From Candidatus Hydrogenedentota bacterium (GTDB lineage: Bacteria; Hydrogenedentota; Hydrogenedentia; Hydrogenedentales; JAEUWI01): DNA of 64,000 nt. The DNA is taken from positions 124,001 through 188,000 of the forward strand of contig JAHBVV010000003.1 of the NCBI GenBank assembly GCA_019637335.1. The letters are read 5' to 3'. The position numbers and the translations under genes were made by a program. Below the pieces are notes generated by a model. That model was given only the letters and a program-made list of their open reading frames with translations. It had not been told where the DNA came from and did not search any database. Each line of letters opens with the position of its first letter. Positions within the stretch are counted from its first letter, which is position 1. Shown one piece after another: positions 44,031 to 54,016 of this stretch.

Positions 44031-45479
44031 ATGCGTTTCAATGCTGTCGTTCCGATCATGAGTTTTCTTCTGGCGCTTTCGGCCCTGGCCGATATCCCGA
44101 TCGAGATCGGCAGCGGCAAACAGCTCTTCATCGACTATCGATTCGTCGCGCGAAGCGAGAATGTCTCCATGTCAATGAACCAGGCGCAGAAACTGGGCAT
44201 GATTCAAATGGAGGATGGCAGCCATGTCGCGGCCTATCCGAGCCGCGCCATCGACGCCGGGGGCCGCATTCGCCTATACGCCGGAGCCGATGGCGTTTCG
44301 ATACTTGAAAGCGAGGATGGGATCCGCTTTCGACATACTGGCCAGAGCATTGCCCGCGGCATTTTCACTACCATCTTTCTGGACGAGCACGATCCCGATC
44401 CGTCTCGGCGCTACAAGCTTTTCTGGACGCTGTTCGATGAGCCGTTTGACCCGTCGGAGCACGGGGTCTTCGCTGCGTATTCGGCGGATGGCCTCGACTT
44501 TACGGACGTTGGGCAGGTCCTCCCGTTCTTTATCGACAACCCGGCCATCGTTATGTGGGATCCGCGTATCGGAAAGTACGTCATCTATACCCGTGCGTTC
44601 AATTACGGCGGGGAGAACCAGCGGCAGGTCGGGCGTATCGAAACGGACGATGTGCTCAAGCCCTGGCCCTATATACAGCGCGCCGAGCGCCGCGATCGCC
44701 TGTCGCTGCACGATGTGCCGGTCGTGCTTTCGGCCGATGCCGAGGACGATCCCCACTCCGACATCTACTTCAACGCTGCGTTCATATACCCCTGGGCGCA
44801 GGATGTCTACTTGATGTTTACATCGCAATTCCGGCATTTTTCCCCGGATCGGCAGCCGTTTATCCGGCCCCGGGCCGAAGGATCCTGGGAGGACTACGGC
44901 CTGCTTGAGGTACAAGTCGCTGTAAGCCGGGACGGTATCCACTGGTCCAGGCCGCGCCGTGAACCGTTGTTTCCCACAGGGCTCGCCGACGAGTGGGATC
45001 GGTGGTATGCCGTAATGGGGCCCGGCGTTGTCCGCCGTGGAAACTACCTCTACCAGTACTACACGTCGAGCGGGCGCACGCACGATTCGGTGGTGCTCCG
45101 CCCCGAGTATGACGAGTCGCCTACCCCCGGCGGCATCGGCGTTTTGCGCCAGCGGCTGGACGGGTATTTCTCGATGGACACGGACCATCTCGGCGGGTGG
45201 CTGGAGACGCCTCCAATAGTCTTTCAAGGCAATCGATTGCGCCTCAACATTGATACCGGATCGATGGGCTCGGCCTTTGTGGAGTTGCGCGACGTGGACG
45301 GAAATCCCATTCCAGGCTATTCCCTCGGCGAGTGCGAGGAAATCGGTGGCAATTTCATTGACCAGACGGTCTACTGGGGCGGGCGCCACGATGTCTCCGC
45401 GCTCGCCGGAATGCCCGTGCGCATGTACATCGTGCTCGTGCGCGGGAAGCTGTACGCGTTCCAATTCACACGGGACTAG
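44031..45479 (+). CDS. Exported five-bladed beta-propeller protein (GH32/GH43-like)
   Basis: The 482-residue protein has a short signal peptide (MRFNAVVPIMSFLLALSALA). 'GKQLFIDYRFVARSENV' and repeated 'YSADGLDFTDVG', 'VSRDGIHWSRPRREPLFPTG' blades are typical of glycosidase-like propellers abundant in polysaccharide-degrading planctomycete-type bacteria. The C-terminal ~100 residues form a beta-sandwich ('GNRLRLNIDTGSMGSAFVEL'). No certain catalytic triad was assigned. GGAGG lies nine bases before the ATG. Confidence 0.65.
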   Translation: MRFNAVVPIMSFLLALSALADIPIEIGSGKQLFIDYRFVARSENVSMSMNQAQKLGMIQMEDGSHVAAYPSRAIDAGGRIRLYAGADGVSILESEDGIRFRHTGQSIARGIFTTIFLDEHDPDPSRRYKLFWTLFDEPFDPSEHGVFAAYSADGLDFTDVGQVLPFFIDNPAIVMWDPRIGKYVIYTRAFNYGGENQRQVGRIETDDVLKPWPYIQRAERRDRLSLHDVPVVLSADAEDDPHSDIYFNAAFIYPWAQDVYLMFTSQFRHFSPDRQPFIRPRAEGSWEDYGLLEVQVAVSRDGIHWSRPRREPLFPTGLADEWDRWYAVMGPGVVRRGNYLYQYYTSSGRTHDSVVLRPEYDESPTPGGIGVLRQRLDGYFSMDTDHLGGWLETPPIVFQGNRLRLNIDTGSMGSAFVELRDVDGNPIPGYSLGECEEIGGNFIDQTVYWGGRHDVSALAGMPVRMYIVLVRGKLYAFQFTRD

Positions 45480-45595
45480 GCCCTCCCGGGCAGCGCGCCT
45501 TCCTTTCCTTCGGCGAACTTTTCCCGCCCACGCGGGATCAAGCAACTGGTAGAACGCCGGTGCTACAATAGCCGGAGATCAAGCCGGGTGACTGC

Positions 45596-47878
45596 ATGAA
45601 GAAAAGCAGAAAAAGTTTGATGCGGCGATCACGTTGGGCCATCGTGGTTTCCGGCGCCGCCTTCACAGCCGTGCTGTTCCTTGGCGCGGCGGCCGGGCTC
45701 GCCTGGGCCCTGCTTCCGCCTCTGGATCCCGCCCCCTACCTCCGCGCCGTCGCTTCGGGGCAGCTTCTTGATCGCGGCGGAAAGACGCTCTATGTCGCGC
45801 TGAACCGGGAAGGAAACTGGTCGCTGCCCGGCGCCGCCGATGACTTCAGCCCCTACCTCCGCCAGGCCACCATCGCCGCGGAAGACCAGCGCTTTCACGC
45901 GCATCCCGGCGTCGATCCCATCGCCGTGCTTCGCGCCGCCTGGCAAAACATCCGGCAGGGCGGCGTAGCGTCCGGCGCCTCCACGCTCACCATGCAGCTC
46001 GTGAAGCTCGAAGGCTTGGACAGCCGCCGTCCGGCGGGAAAACTCGCCCAGGCCGTTTACGCACTCCGCCTCGAAAAAGCCGCCGAAAAGGACGCCATCC
46101 TCGACGCCTACCTCAACCGCGCGCCCTACGGCATGAATCTCATTGGGGCGGACGCCGCGGCCTGGCGCTACTTCGGAAAGCGCGCGCAAACCCTGAACCT
46201 GCCCGAGGCCGCCCTCCTCGCGGGCCTGCCGCGCGCGCCGAGCCGGCTGAACCCGCTCGCGCACCCGGAACGCGCCAGGGAACGCCGCGATTACGTCCTG
46301 CGCCGGATGCACGCCGAGGGCTTCATCGACGCCACGCAACGCGATCAGGCGCTCGCGGCGCCCGTGAACGCGGCCTGGCGAGATTTCCCGCGCCACGCCC
46401 CGCACCTGGCCGTGCCCCTGGCGGCGCCGCTCGCGGCGGGGGAGAGGGTCACGCTTACCCTCGACCAGGCCCTGCAGGCGCGACTCGAAACCCTGTTGCC
46501 CCACTACCTCAAACGCTTCAACGGGAGCATCTCCAACGGCGCGCTCCTGGTCGTTGATGTGGAGACCGGCGATCTCCTCGCGCGCGTCGGATCCGCCGGT
46601 TTCTTCGCCACGCCCGGCGGCGGCCAGGTGGACAGCTGCCTGGCGCCCCGATCCCCCGGCTCCACACTCAAGCCCTTCCTCTTCGGCTGGGCCATGGAGC
46701 GGCAACTGCTCTATCCGAGCGAGGTCCTCCTCGACGAAGTCCTGGATTACGGCGGCTACAACCCCGGGAATTTCGACGGGCTCTTCAATGGCCCCGTCAC
46801 GGCCACAGAAGCGCTCCGCTACTCGCTGAACGTGCCCTCGGTCGCCCTGCTGGGCCGGAGCGGCGTGGCGGGCTTCCACGATTGGCTCGGGAAGGCGGGC
46901 ATGACCACCTTGCACCGCACCCCGGAGGAATACGGCCTGGGCCTCGTCCTGGGCAACTGCGAGGCGCGCCTGGAAGAGCTCGCGCGCCTCTACCTGTCCA
47001 TCGCCAGCCTCGGCGAACGCAATGAACTCCGCCTGACCGGCGCCGAGCCCCCACAACCCGCCATTTTCAGTCCGGAGGTCTGCCGCATGCTCTACGCCAT
47101 GCTCGCGCAGCCCTTCCCGGAGGAGCTGTCCCCGGGCCTCACCCGGACCGGCGGAAACGCACTGCCCGTATGCTGGAAGACCGGCACCTCCACGGGCTAC
47201 CACGACGCCTGGACCTTCGCCTTCAACCGCCACTACCTCGTCGCGGTCTGGCTCGGCAACAATTCCGGCGCCACGGCCCGCCAACTCATCGGCGCGCGCG
47301 CGGCCCTGCCCCTCGCCTCGCGGATCTTCCGGGAACTCCCGCCGAAGAACGGCCCCGCGTGGCCCGCGCCCGAAGCATCGGACAAGGAGGTCGCCATGTG
47401 CGCGCTCTCGGGACTTCCCGCCACGGAAGGGTGCCCCGAAACCGCCCGCTGGCGCCTGCCCGCATCCTTCTGGCGGAGCCGCGTCTGCGCCCTGCACCCC
47501 GTGTCGCGCCTCGGCATCGCCGCCCGCGCCGAACGCCCCGCCGGCCCCGCATCGTGGGATCTCGCCACGCTTGCGGCGCGTCCCACCGGGGAGGTCGCCG
47601 CCACCCCGATTCGCGCGCTTGGCATTACCGTCCCCGCGAATGGCGCCGAATTTCTGCTCACCGGCGTGGATGGGGGGGACCAAGTACGGTTGCAATCGAC
47701 GCTCGGCGAATCGGAAGCCGTGCACTGGTACGTGGATGATCGCTATCTGGGCGCCTCCGGACCGGATGCGCCCATCTTCTGGGCGCTCACCTCCGGTGCG
47801 CACAGGGTCACGTGCGTGGCGCACGACGGGCGGACGGCAAGCGCCCGTTTTACCGTCGCGCGGCCCGGAAACACGTGA
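45596..47878 (+). CDS. pbpC: Penicillin-binding protein 1C
   Basis: A 760-residue bifunctional peptidoglycan synthase. An N-terminal membrane anchor (~15-40) is followed by a GT51 glycosyltransferase domain ('ATIAAEDQRFHAHPGVDPIA', 'GASTLTMQLVKL', 'YLNRAPYGMNLIGADAAAWR'). The transpeptidase has Ser in 'SPGSTLKPFLFG', SxN in 'YSLNVPSV' and KTG in 'CWKTGTSTGYHDAW'. The C-terminal ~100 residues match the PBP1C-specific BiPBP_C domain. All catalytic residues are present. It heads a four-gene operon: its stop overlaps the next start (TGATG). Confidence 0.92.
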   Translation: MKKSRKSLMRRSRWAIVVSGAAFTAVLFLGAAAGLAWALLPPLDPAPYLRAVASGQLLDRGGKTLYVALNREGNWSLPGAADDFSPYLRQATIAAEDQRFHAHPGVDPIAVLRAAWQNIRQGGVASGASTLTMQLVKLEGLDSRRPAGKLAQAVYALRLEKAAEKDAILDAYLNRAPYGMNLIGADAAAWRYFGKRAQTLNLPEAALLAGLPRAPSRLNPLAHPERARERRDYVLRRMHAEGFIDATQRDQALAAPVNAAWRDFPRHAPHLAVPLAAPLAAGERVTLTLDQALQARLETLLPHYLKRFNGSISNGALLVVDVETGDLLARVGSAGFFATPGGGQVDSCLAPRSPGSTLKPFLFGWAMERQLLYPSEVLLDEVLDYGGYNPGNFDGLFNGPVTATEALRYSLNVPSVALLGRSGVAGFHDWLGKAGMTTLHRTPEEYGLGLVLGNCEARLEELARLYLSIASLGERNELRLTGAEPPQPAIFSPEVCRMLYAMLAQPFPEELSPGLTRTGGNALPVCWKTGTSTGYHDAWTFAFNRHYLVAVWLGNNSGATARQLIGARAALPLASRIFRELPPKNGPAWPAPEASDKEVAMCALSGLPATEGCPETARWRLPASFWRSRVCALHPVSRLGIAARAERPAGPASWDLATLAARPTGEVAATPIRALGITVPANGAEFLLTGVDGGDQVRLQSTLGESEAVHWYVDDRYLGASGPDAPIFWALTSGAHRVTCVAHDGRTASARFTVARPGNT

Positions 47879-49599
47879 TGGCGGATTCCGCCGGGGAGGG
47901 AGTCGAGGCGTACGAGTCACACCCGCGCCTGCGCGATGCCGCAAGGGTGCTGGCGGTGCTGTGTTTCGTCTGTACGGCCTTCACCGCGGCGGGCGCCATC
48001 GTGCTCATCGGCTACACCCGCGCCAATCCCGATCTCGACGCCATCCAGCTGCCGGGCGGGCTCCTCGTCCGCGCCGTGCTCTTCTCCCTGGCGACCGCCG
48101 CCGCGGCCGCAGCTGTCTGGGCGTTGCGCGGTCCCGAAACCGCGCCCCGGGACGCCAGGCCGGAGTACCGCGCGCCAGGCGCCTGGGGCCGTCCCGGGCT
48201 GGCGCTCGTCGCCGTCCTAGTCGCTACCGCCGTACTGCTGTCGGCGCGCGTTTCGATCTACCCCTGGGCCGCGCCGGATGAGGTGCACCACCTCGTCGTG
48301 GCCCGAAACCTGGCCCTTCACGGAAGCTACGCCTCCGGCCATCCCGACGCCGGCTTCCTCTATTTTGACTCCTTCGACTCCGTCGGCCCCACCGTGATCG
48401 CGCCGATCGCCCTGGCCTTTCGCGCGTTCGGGCTCGATCTCGCTGTCGCCCGCCATGTCATGGTCGCGTTTTTCCTGCTGCTCTGCCTCGCGCAGTACTT
48501 TCTCGCCCGGCGGCTCTTTGCTCCCTGGACCGCGGTCGCCAGCGTCGCGCTGCTCGTGGGAACGGTGTCGTCGACCTATCTCGGCCGCACGCTTTACGGG
48601 GAGGTCCCGGCCTACGCCTTCCTGCTCCTCGGCCTGCTCGCCTGGGGCGCCGCACTCGAACGGCCGCGCGCCATGGGATACGGCCTGCTCGCCGGTTTCC
48701 TCGTGGCCGCCGCCGTCCTCACCAAAACTATCCTCGCGCTCGTCGCCTTCAGCTTCCTGGGGGCCTGGCTCTACGACCGCGCGACCGATCGCGCCATCCG
48801 CTGGCCTCACGTGCTCTGGCCTGTCGCCGGTGGCCTGGCCACAATGGGGGCCTGGGCCCTCATCCAGCGGTGGCACGCGCCCGCCAACGCCGATCCCGGC
48901 GGCGTGCTCGCGATCTACCAGCACTACCTCCTCTTCGGCGTCGGCAGTGCGGGGCGCGCGTTCCAGCACGCCATCCTGCCCCACCCGGTGACCCACCTCG
49001 CCATGCTGGCCGTGCTCGCGCTTGCCATCGCGTCGGGCTTTCGTGGGCCCCGCCGCCTGCCCGCGCTCGTGCTCCTCCTTTTCGCGGTGTTCATGGGCTA
49101 CTGGTGGTTCTTCTTCACCCCGGGCCACCTGCACCGCTACCTCTGGAACAGCTACGCCATCCTCGCCCTGTTCGCGGCCCCGTGGCTCTGCCGCGCCCTG
49201 GCCGAACTGGCCCGACCGGAATTTCCCGCAAGGCGGCGGATCGCGGCGCTCGCCTGCGCCATCCTCCTCGCCGCTCCACAGGCGCGCTGGATCGCGTTCC
49301 AGGCCCGCGAAATCGCCACAAATTCCGAAATGCATCCAGAGTATGCGCTGATTGGCGCGGTCGAGGCCCTGCCCGCCGATCAGCGGATTGCCACCGACGT
49401 GGAACGCCTCCCGGGCCTGCTCCATTTCTTCGCCGGCAGGCGCGTGGAGACCGGCGAAGATCCGGTGGCCCTGCTCGCGGCGTACGACACCGTGATCGCG
49501 CGCGATTCCCCCGCGCTGCGCGGCGTGCTCCACGATGGGATCCGTGTGCAACCGGCGGGCGCCTTTGTGCTACTGTCTATCGCTGAAAACCCGGAGTAA
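47878..49599 (+). CDS. GT39-type membrane glycosyltransferase
   Basis: The 573-residue polytopic protein has about 11-12 helices. The first periplasmic loop contains the acidic 'WAAPDEVHHLVVARNLALHG' characteristic of polyprenyl-phosphate-sugar-using PMT/ArnT-like enzymes. It would transfer a sugar from a lipid carrier to an acceptor outside the membrane. The start codon overlaps the pbpC stop (TGATG). The adjacent downstream gene encodes the matching carrier-charging GT2. Confidence 0.8.
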   Translation: MADSAGEGVEAYESHPRLRDAARVLAVLCFVCTAFTAAGAIVLIGYTRANPDLDAIQLPGGLLVRAVLFSLATAAAAAAVWALRGPETAPRDARPEYRAPGAWGRPGLALVAVLVATAVLLSARVSIYPWAAPDEVHHLVVARNLALHGSYASGHPDAGFLYFDSFDSVGPTVIAPIALAFRAFGLDLAVARHVMVAFFLLLCLAQYFLARRLFAPWTAVASVALLVGTVSSTYLGRTLYGEVPAYAFLLLGLLAWGAALERPRAMGYGLLAGFLVAAAVLTKTILALVAFSFLGAWLYDRATDRAIRWPHVLWPVAGGLATMGAWALIQRWHAPANADPGGVLAIYQHYLLFGVGSAGRAFQHAILPHPVTHLAMLAVLALAIASGFRGPRRLPALVLLLFAVFMGYWWFFFTPGHLHRYLWNSYAILALFAAPWLCRALAELARPEFPARRRIAALACAILLAAPQARWIAFQAREIATNSEMHPEYALIGAVEALPADQRIATDVERLPGLLHFFAGRRVETGEDPVALLAAYDTVIARDSPALRGVLHDGIRVQPAGAFVLLSIAENPE

Positions 49600-49601
49600 A
49601 C

Positions 49602-50315
49602 ATGGCCCGATTACGCGTTTCCATCTTCTATCCCTGCTACAACGACTGGGGGACCATGGGCAGCATGGTCATGCTCTCCCGCCAGACCGCCGAGCGCCTG
49701 GATCTCGACTACGACCTGACCATCGTGGACGACGGAAGCGCCGATCAGACCCAGGCCCTGCTCGACGAGATAGAGAAGACCTTCCCGGACGTCAATATCA
49801 TCCGCCACGAGAAGAACCGCGGCTACGGCGGCGCGCTGCGCAGCGGTTTCGCGGCGGCGACGGGCGACTGGATCTTCTACACCGACGGCGACGCGCAGTA
49901 CGATGTCCGGGAGTTGGATCGCCTCGTCGCCCTGGCGGGTGACGGCGTGGACGTCGTCCAGGGCTACAAAATAACCCGCCACGACCCCCTGCACCGCATC
50001 GTGATCGGGCGCATCTACCACCACATCGTGAAGCTCGCCTTCGGCCTGAAAATACGCGACGTTGACTGCGACTTCCGGCTGATCCGGAGAACCGTTTTTG
50101 ATACGGTGGCCCTCAAAAGCGACAGCGGCGTGATCTGCGCCGAAATGATGGTCAAAATACAGCGCGCCGGATTTCGCGTCGTCGAGGCCCCTGTGCACCA
50201 CTACGAACGCCACCACGGAAAGTCGCAGTTCTTCAATGTGCCGCGTATTCTTCGGGTGGCGCGCAACCTGACTGGACTATGGATCCGCATGGTTGTGCTG
50301 CGGAGGGATGGCTAG
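49602..50315 (+). CDS. Dolichyl-phosphate-mannose-synthase-like GT2
   Basis: The 237-residue GT-A enzyme has 'SIFYPCYNDWGTMGSM', 'DLTIVDDGSADQTQALLDEI', 'HEKNRGYGGALRSGFAAATG', 'FYTDGDAQYDVRELDRLV' (DxD) and 'CDFRLIRRTVFD', as in DPM1/polyprenyl-phosphate glycosyltransferases. There is no C-terminal membrane helix. It probably loads a sugar onto undecaprenyl phosphate for the GT39 enzyme. Only two bases separate it from the previous stop. Confidence 0.85.
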   Translation: MARLRVSIFYPCYNDWGTMGSMVMLSRQTAERLDLDYDLTIVDDGSADQTQALLDEIEKTFPDVNIIRHEKNRGYGGALRSGFAAATGDWIFYTDGDAQYDVRELDRLVALAGDGVDVVQGYKITRHDPLHRIVIGRIYHHIVKLAFGLKIRDVDCDFRLIRRTVFDTVALKSDSGVICAEMMVKIQRAGFRVVEAPVHHYERHHGKSQFFNVPRILRVARNLTGLWIRMVVLRRDG

Positions 50316-50317
50316 CC

Positions 50318-51415
50318 GTGATACCATTCGTCGAACTCCAGACGCAGTTTCGCGAACTGGAAGGCGAGATCCGCGCCGCCATCGACCGCGTCCTCGCAAG
50401 AGGATGGTTCGTTCTCGGCGAGGAGTGCGCGGCCTTCGAGCGGGAGTTTGCCGACGCCATCGGCGTCGCGCATGCCGTGGGGGTCGGTTCCGGCACCGAC
50501 GCCATCCAGCTCGCCCTGCGCGCAGCCGGCGCCGGGCCCGGGTGCGAGGTCATCACCGCCGCCAACACCTGCGTCCCCACCATTACCGCCATTGCCGCCT
50601 GCGGCGCGCGCCCCGTGCTCGTGGACGCGCATCCCGACACCCTCACAATGGACCCGGTGAAGCTCCCCGGGGCCATTTCCGCCTCCACGCGCGCCATTGT
50701 CCCGGTGCACCTCTACGGGCATCCGTGCGACATGGACCCGATTTGTGAAATTGCCGGCGCGCACGGCATCGCCGTCGTGGAGGACTGCGCGCAGGCCCAC
50801 GGATCCCGCTACAAGGGAAGGCCATGCGGCACGCTGGGCCACTTCGCCGCCTTCAGCTTCTACCCCTCCAAGAACCTCGGCGCTATGGGCGACGCCGGCG
50901 CCGTCACGGTCCAGGATCCGGAGCAGGCCGCCCTCCTCAAAAAGCTGCGCAATTACGGCGAGGAAACCCGCTATTTACATACGGTGCAGGGGATCAACAG
51001 CCGCCTCGATGAAGTACAGGCCGCCATCTTGCGCGCGAAGTTGCCCCATCTGGACGCCTGGAACACGTCGCGCCGAGAGATTGCGGCCCGATACGACCAG
51101 GCGCTTGCCGATCTTCCCATCGACCTGCCGCCCCGCGCGCCCTGGGCCGAATCGAACCGCCATCTGTACCCCATTCGCACGAGCGATCGGGATGCGCTCC
51201 AGGCCCGCCTCCGCGACGCCGGAATTCAGACGCTCATTCACTATCCCGTGCCGGTTCACCTCCAACCGGCCTACGCGGGTCTGGGCTACGGCCCCGGCGC
51301 CTTTCCCCGGGCCGAGGCCGCCTGCGCGCGGGTGCTGTCCCTGCCGCTGTATCCCGAACTCCCCGCGGATCACCAGGATCGCGTGGTCGCCGCACTACGC
51401 CAATTCTTCGCGTAA
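50318..51415 (+). CDS. DegT/DnrJ/EryC1/StrS-family sugar aminotransferase
   Basis: The 365-residue PLP enzyme carries 'MIPFVELQTQFRELEGEIRA'-like N-terminus, 'GVGSGTDAIQLALRAAGAGP', 'VVEDCAQAHGSRYKGRPCGT', the Schiff-base lysine in 'FSFYPSKNLGAMGDAGAV' and 'YGEETRYLHTVQGINSRLDE'. It converts a 3- or 4-keto nucleotide sugar to the amino sugar. The start is GTG 50318, two bases after the GT2 stop, with GGAGGG upstream. With pbpC, GT39 and GT2 it suggests an amino-sugar modification of an envelope glycan. Confidence 0.9.
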   Translation: MIPFVELQTQFRELEGEIRAAIDRVLARGWFVLGEECAAFEREFADAIGVAHAVGVGSGTDAIQLALRAAGAGPGCEVITAANTCVPTITAIAACGARPVLVDAHPDTLTMDPVKLPGAISASTRAIVPVHLYGHPCDMDPICEIAGAHGIAVVEDCAQAHGSRYKGRPCGTLGHFAAFSFYPSKNLGAMGDAGAVTVQDPEQAALLKKLRNYGEETRYLHTVQGINSRLDEVQAAILRAKLPHLDAWNTSRREIAARYDQALADLPIDLPPRAPWAESNRHLYPIRTSDRDALQARLRDAGIQTLIHYPVPVHLQPAYAGLGYGPGAFPRAEAACARVLSLPLYPELPADHQDRVVAALRQFFA

Positions 51416-51508
51416 AACCGCAAAAGCGGCGTTGCGTTTTTCCCGGCCAGGTGCTATCCTCAACCTCAGTGAGCACAAATCCAAAGGTTCTGACTGGAGG
51501 GCTATTGC

Positions 51509-52354
51509 ATGCGGCAGCCGCGCGGATTCACACTCCTCGAATTACTCGTCGTCATTTCCATCATCAGTATCCTCGCCGCCATGCTCCTGCCCGGACTCTC
51601 CCGGGCCCGCGAGGCGGCGCGCCGGGCCAGTTGCTCGAACAACCTGCGCCAGATGGGGCTCGCATTCACCATGTACGCCAGCGAATCCCAGGGAGAGTAC
51701 CCCACAATCCAGCGCTACATCGGCGACCAATGCGATATCAAGAACAAGCGGGTGCTTATGTTCGACGGGAAGTCGATCTATCCCGAGTACCTGGCCGATG
51801 CGCGCGTCCTGGTGTGCCCGTCCGGCCTGGACGCCGTTCAGGAGCAGCGCGTCGGGCGATGGAGTCGCCCCGACGGCCCCGGGGGGTCCCGTGAGGGCGG
51901 CTCCGCAAACCCCTGCCTGTTCGACCAGCTCTCCTATTTCTACCTGGGCTGGATCGTCACGACTCGGATGATCGAGGAGGTGGGTACCAAGGACGTCAGC
52001 CCCGCGTTTCGCGACGCCTTCCGCGAGGTACTCGAAGGCGATTCCCCGGAGGCCTTCGGGCAGTCCTGGAGTTTTACGGATGAATTCGGCGAGCAACGCC
52101 AGGTGCTCCGGCTGAAGGAGGGCATCGAACGCTTCCAGATCACGGATATCAACAACCCGTCCACCGCGAATATCTCGCAGAGTATCGTTGCGGTAATGTA
52201 CGACCGCATCGATCTCGACCCCAGGGGCTTCAACCACGTTCCCGGCGGAACGAATGTCCTCTTTATGGATGGGCACGTCGAGTGGGTGAAGTATCCGGGC
52301 CCCTTCCCGACCAACCGCGCCTGGGCCACACTCGTGGACGAGCTGAACGTGTAA
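51509..52354 (+). CDS. Prepilin-type N-terminal methylation protein with H...DG C-terminal motif
   Basis: The 281-residue protein begins with the prepilin-peptidase site '[20 protein letters not shown]' followed by an amphipathic helix. It belongs to the huge pseudopilin-like class in planctomycete-like phyla. Near the C-terminus '[19 protein letters not shown]' gives the H-x(n)-DG signature, with ten rather than nine intervening residues. It is probably assembled in a type II secretion or pseudopilus-like apparatus. Confidence 0.85.
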   Translation: MRQPRGFTLLELLVVISIISILAAMLLPGLSRAREAARRASCSNNLRQMGLAFTMYASESQGEYPTIQRYIGDQCDIKNKRVLMFDGKSIYPEYLADARVLVCPSGLDAVQEQRVGRWSRPDGPGGSREGGSANPCLFDQLSYFYLGWIVTTRMIEEVGTKDVSPAFRDAFREVLEGDSPEAFGQSWSFTDEFGEQRQVLRLKEGIERFQITDINNPSTANISQSIVAVMYDRIDLDPRGFNHVPGGTNVLFMDGHVEWVKYPGPFPTNRAWATLVDELNV

Positions 52355-52361
52355 GCGCGTT

Positions 52362-53159
52362 CTACTGGCGTCCGCCGGCCTGCCAGATCAGCTCCGCGAC
52401 CGCCATTTGTTGCGCCTCTACCGCCACACCCAGCGGCGTCAGGCGCGCCCGGTTACGCGCGTTGGGGTCGGCCCCCGCCGTCAGTAGCGCGCGCACCGCA
52501 TCCAGGTCGTCATGGCGCGCCGCGAGGTGCAGCGCCGTATTGCCTTCGCCGTCCGCAAGTTCGGGCTTCGCCCCCCGCTGCACCAGGAAACTTGTGACGG
52601 TGGGATGCCCCTTCTGGAGCGCCAGGAGCAGGGGCGTGAGGCCTTCCTGGTCCAGCGTGTTGGGATCCGGCTTCCCGGAGGGGCCATGTCCCGACCAGTC
52701 GCGGTAGATGGTGTCCAGGATGGGGAGGTTCCCCTTGAACGCCGCCAGGTGCACGGGCGTCCAGCCCTCCGGCGTCGCCCGGGAAGCCGCCGCACCATAA
52801 CTCATCAGCGTCTCCACCATCTTCTGGTGGCCCCGCCATACCGCCAGGTGAATCGCTTCCCACCCATCGCTCGTCGTCATCGACGGATCCGCATGGTTGC
52901 GGAGGAGCAGCGTCGCAAGCTCGATGTCGTTGTTCTTCGCCGCCGTGTGGAGCGGCGTGATACCGTCCAGATCCGGCGCGTTAACCTTGGCCCCGTTCTC
53001 GATGAGCTTGCGCACCGCCTCGATATCGCCATCCCGCGCCGCCTTGTGAATTTCCAGGAAACCCATGTGATCGCGCTGGCGGTTGACGCGCGCCTCGCAC
53101 CCGGCAAGCGCAACCACCACACATACCGCCGCAAGCCATGCCGCAAGATAGCTTCTCAT
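52362..53159 (-). CDS. Ankyrin-repeat lipoprotein
   Basis: The 265-residue protein has a lipobox (LAG-Cys21) and then about six ankyrin repeats ('DGDIEAVRKLIENGAKVNAP', 'DGITPLHTAAKNNDIELATL', 'GWTPVHLAAFKGNLPILDTI', 'GNTALHLAARHDDLDAVRAL'). It is likely a periplasmic protein-binding lipoprotein. The start at 53159 places the signal peptide at the N-terminus. It converges with the prepilin-like gene, 7 bases apart. Confidence 0.85.
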   Translation of the reverse strand: MRSYLAAWLAAVCVVVALAGCEARVNRQRDHMGFLEIHKAARDGDIEAVRKLIENGAKVNAPDLDGITPLHTAAKNNDIELATLLLRNHADPSMTTSDGWEAIHLAVWRGHQKMVETLMSYGAAASRATPEGWTPVHLAAFKGNLPILDTIYRDWSGHGPSGKPDPNTLDQEGLTPLLLALQKGHPTVTSFLVQRGAKPELADGEGNTALHLAARHDDLDAVRALLTAGADPNARNRARLTPLGVAVEAQQMAVAELIWQAGGRQ

Positions 53160-53251
53160 ATCGACTCGCCCTTGAATCCCGGTTTTCCCGGCGCGACAAT
53201 ACGCCCCGCAACAAACCCATCCTACCATGGCCATGCCGGGAGCGCAAAACC

Positions 53252-54016
53252 GTGAATACGGAAGAGTACAGGCGCATGCACCACGCCGAAACCCGACATT
53301 GGTGGTACCGCGCCCTCCATGCGCGCGTACTCCACGCCTGTGAACGTTTCGCGCCGCGCGCCCGAACGATACTCGACGTCGGCTGTGGGACAGGCGGGAT
53401 GCTGGCGCGCCTACCGGCCGAAATCCGCGCCGCCGGCGTCGACCTGGCGCCCGAGGCCGTGGCCCGGTGTCGTGAGCGCGGGCTGCCCATGATCACCCGC
53501 GCATCGGCGGACGCGATCCCGTTCGAAGCCACTTCGGCGGACGCCGTCCTGCTGTTGGACCTGCTCTACCACCGCAATGTGCTCGATCCGGCCCGTGTCC
53601 TCCACGAGGTGCGTCGCGTGCTGTCGCCGGAAGGTGTGGCGATCATTAACGCGCCCGCCTATGCGTGGCTGCGCTCTTCCCACGACGACGCCGTCCACAC
53701 GGGCCGCCGTTTCACCCGCAGGGAACTCATCCAGTTGCTGGAGGGCGCGGGTTTCGAGGTGTGCTATGCGAGCTACTGGAACACCATCCTGTTTCCGCCC
53801 ATCGCCCTCCTCCGTGTCTTGCGGCGCTGGTATCCGCCGTCGGGCTCGGATGTGTCGGAAACCGGTCCCGCCTGGGCAAACACCCTGCTCGGCGTGGTGC
53901 TGGCCCTGGAGGCCGCCGTCATGTGGCGCGTCCCGCTGCCTTTCGGCGTCTCCATATTCGCGGTGGCGCGTCCCGCACGACCGCCGATTCAACCCGTGCG
54001 CGTCACGGAGACGTAG
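53252..54016 (+). CDS. SAM-dependent class I methyltransferase
   Basis: The 254-residue protein has motif I '[16 protein letters not shown]', '[20 protein letters not shown]', '[12 protein letters not shown]' and '[20 protein letters not shown]'. A C-terminal extension with a hydrophobic segment (~215-240) is present. The '[20 protein letters not shown]' start is common in methyltransferases linked to glycan or lipid modification. The start is GTG 53252 with GGGAG upstream. Its 3' end overlaps the convergent sulfatase gene by 28 bases. Confidence 0.82.
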   Translation: MNTEEYRRMHHAETRHWWYRALHARVLHACERFAPRARTILDVGCGTGGMLARLPAEIRAAGVDLAPEAVARCRERGLPMITRASADAIPFEATSADAVLLLDLLYHRNVLDPARVLHEVRRVLSPEGVAIINAPAYAWLRSSHDDAVHTGRRFTRRELIQLLEGAGFEVCYASYWNTILFPPIALLRVLRRWYPPSGSDVSETGPAWANTLLGVVLALEAAVMWRVPLPFGVSIFAVARPARPPIQPVRVTET

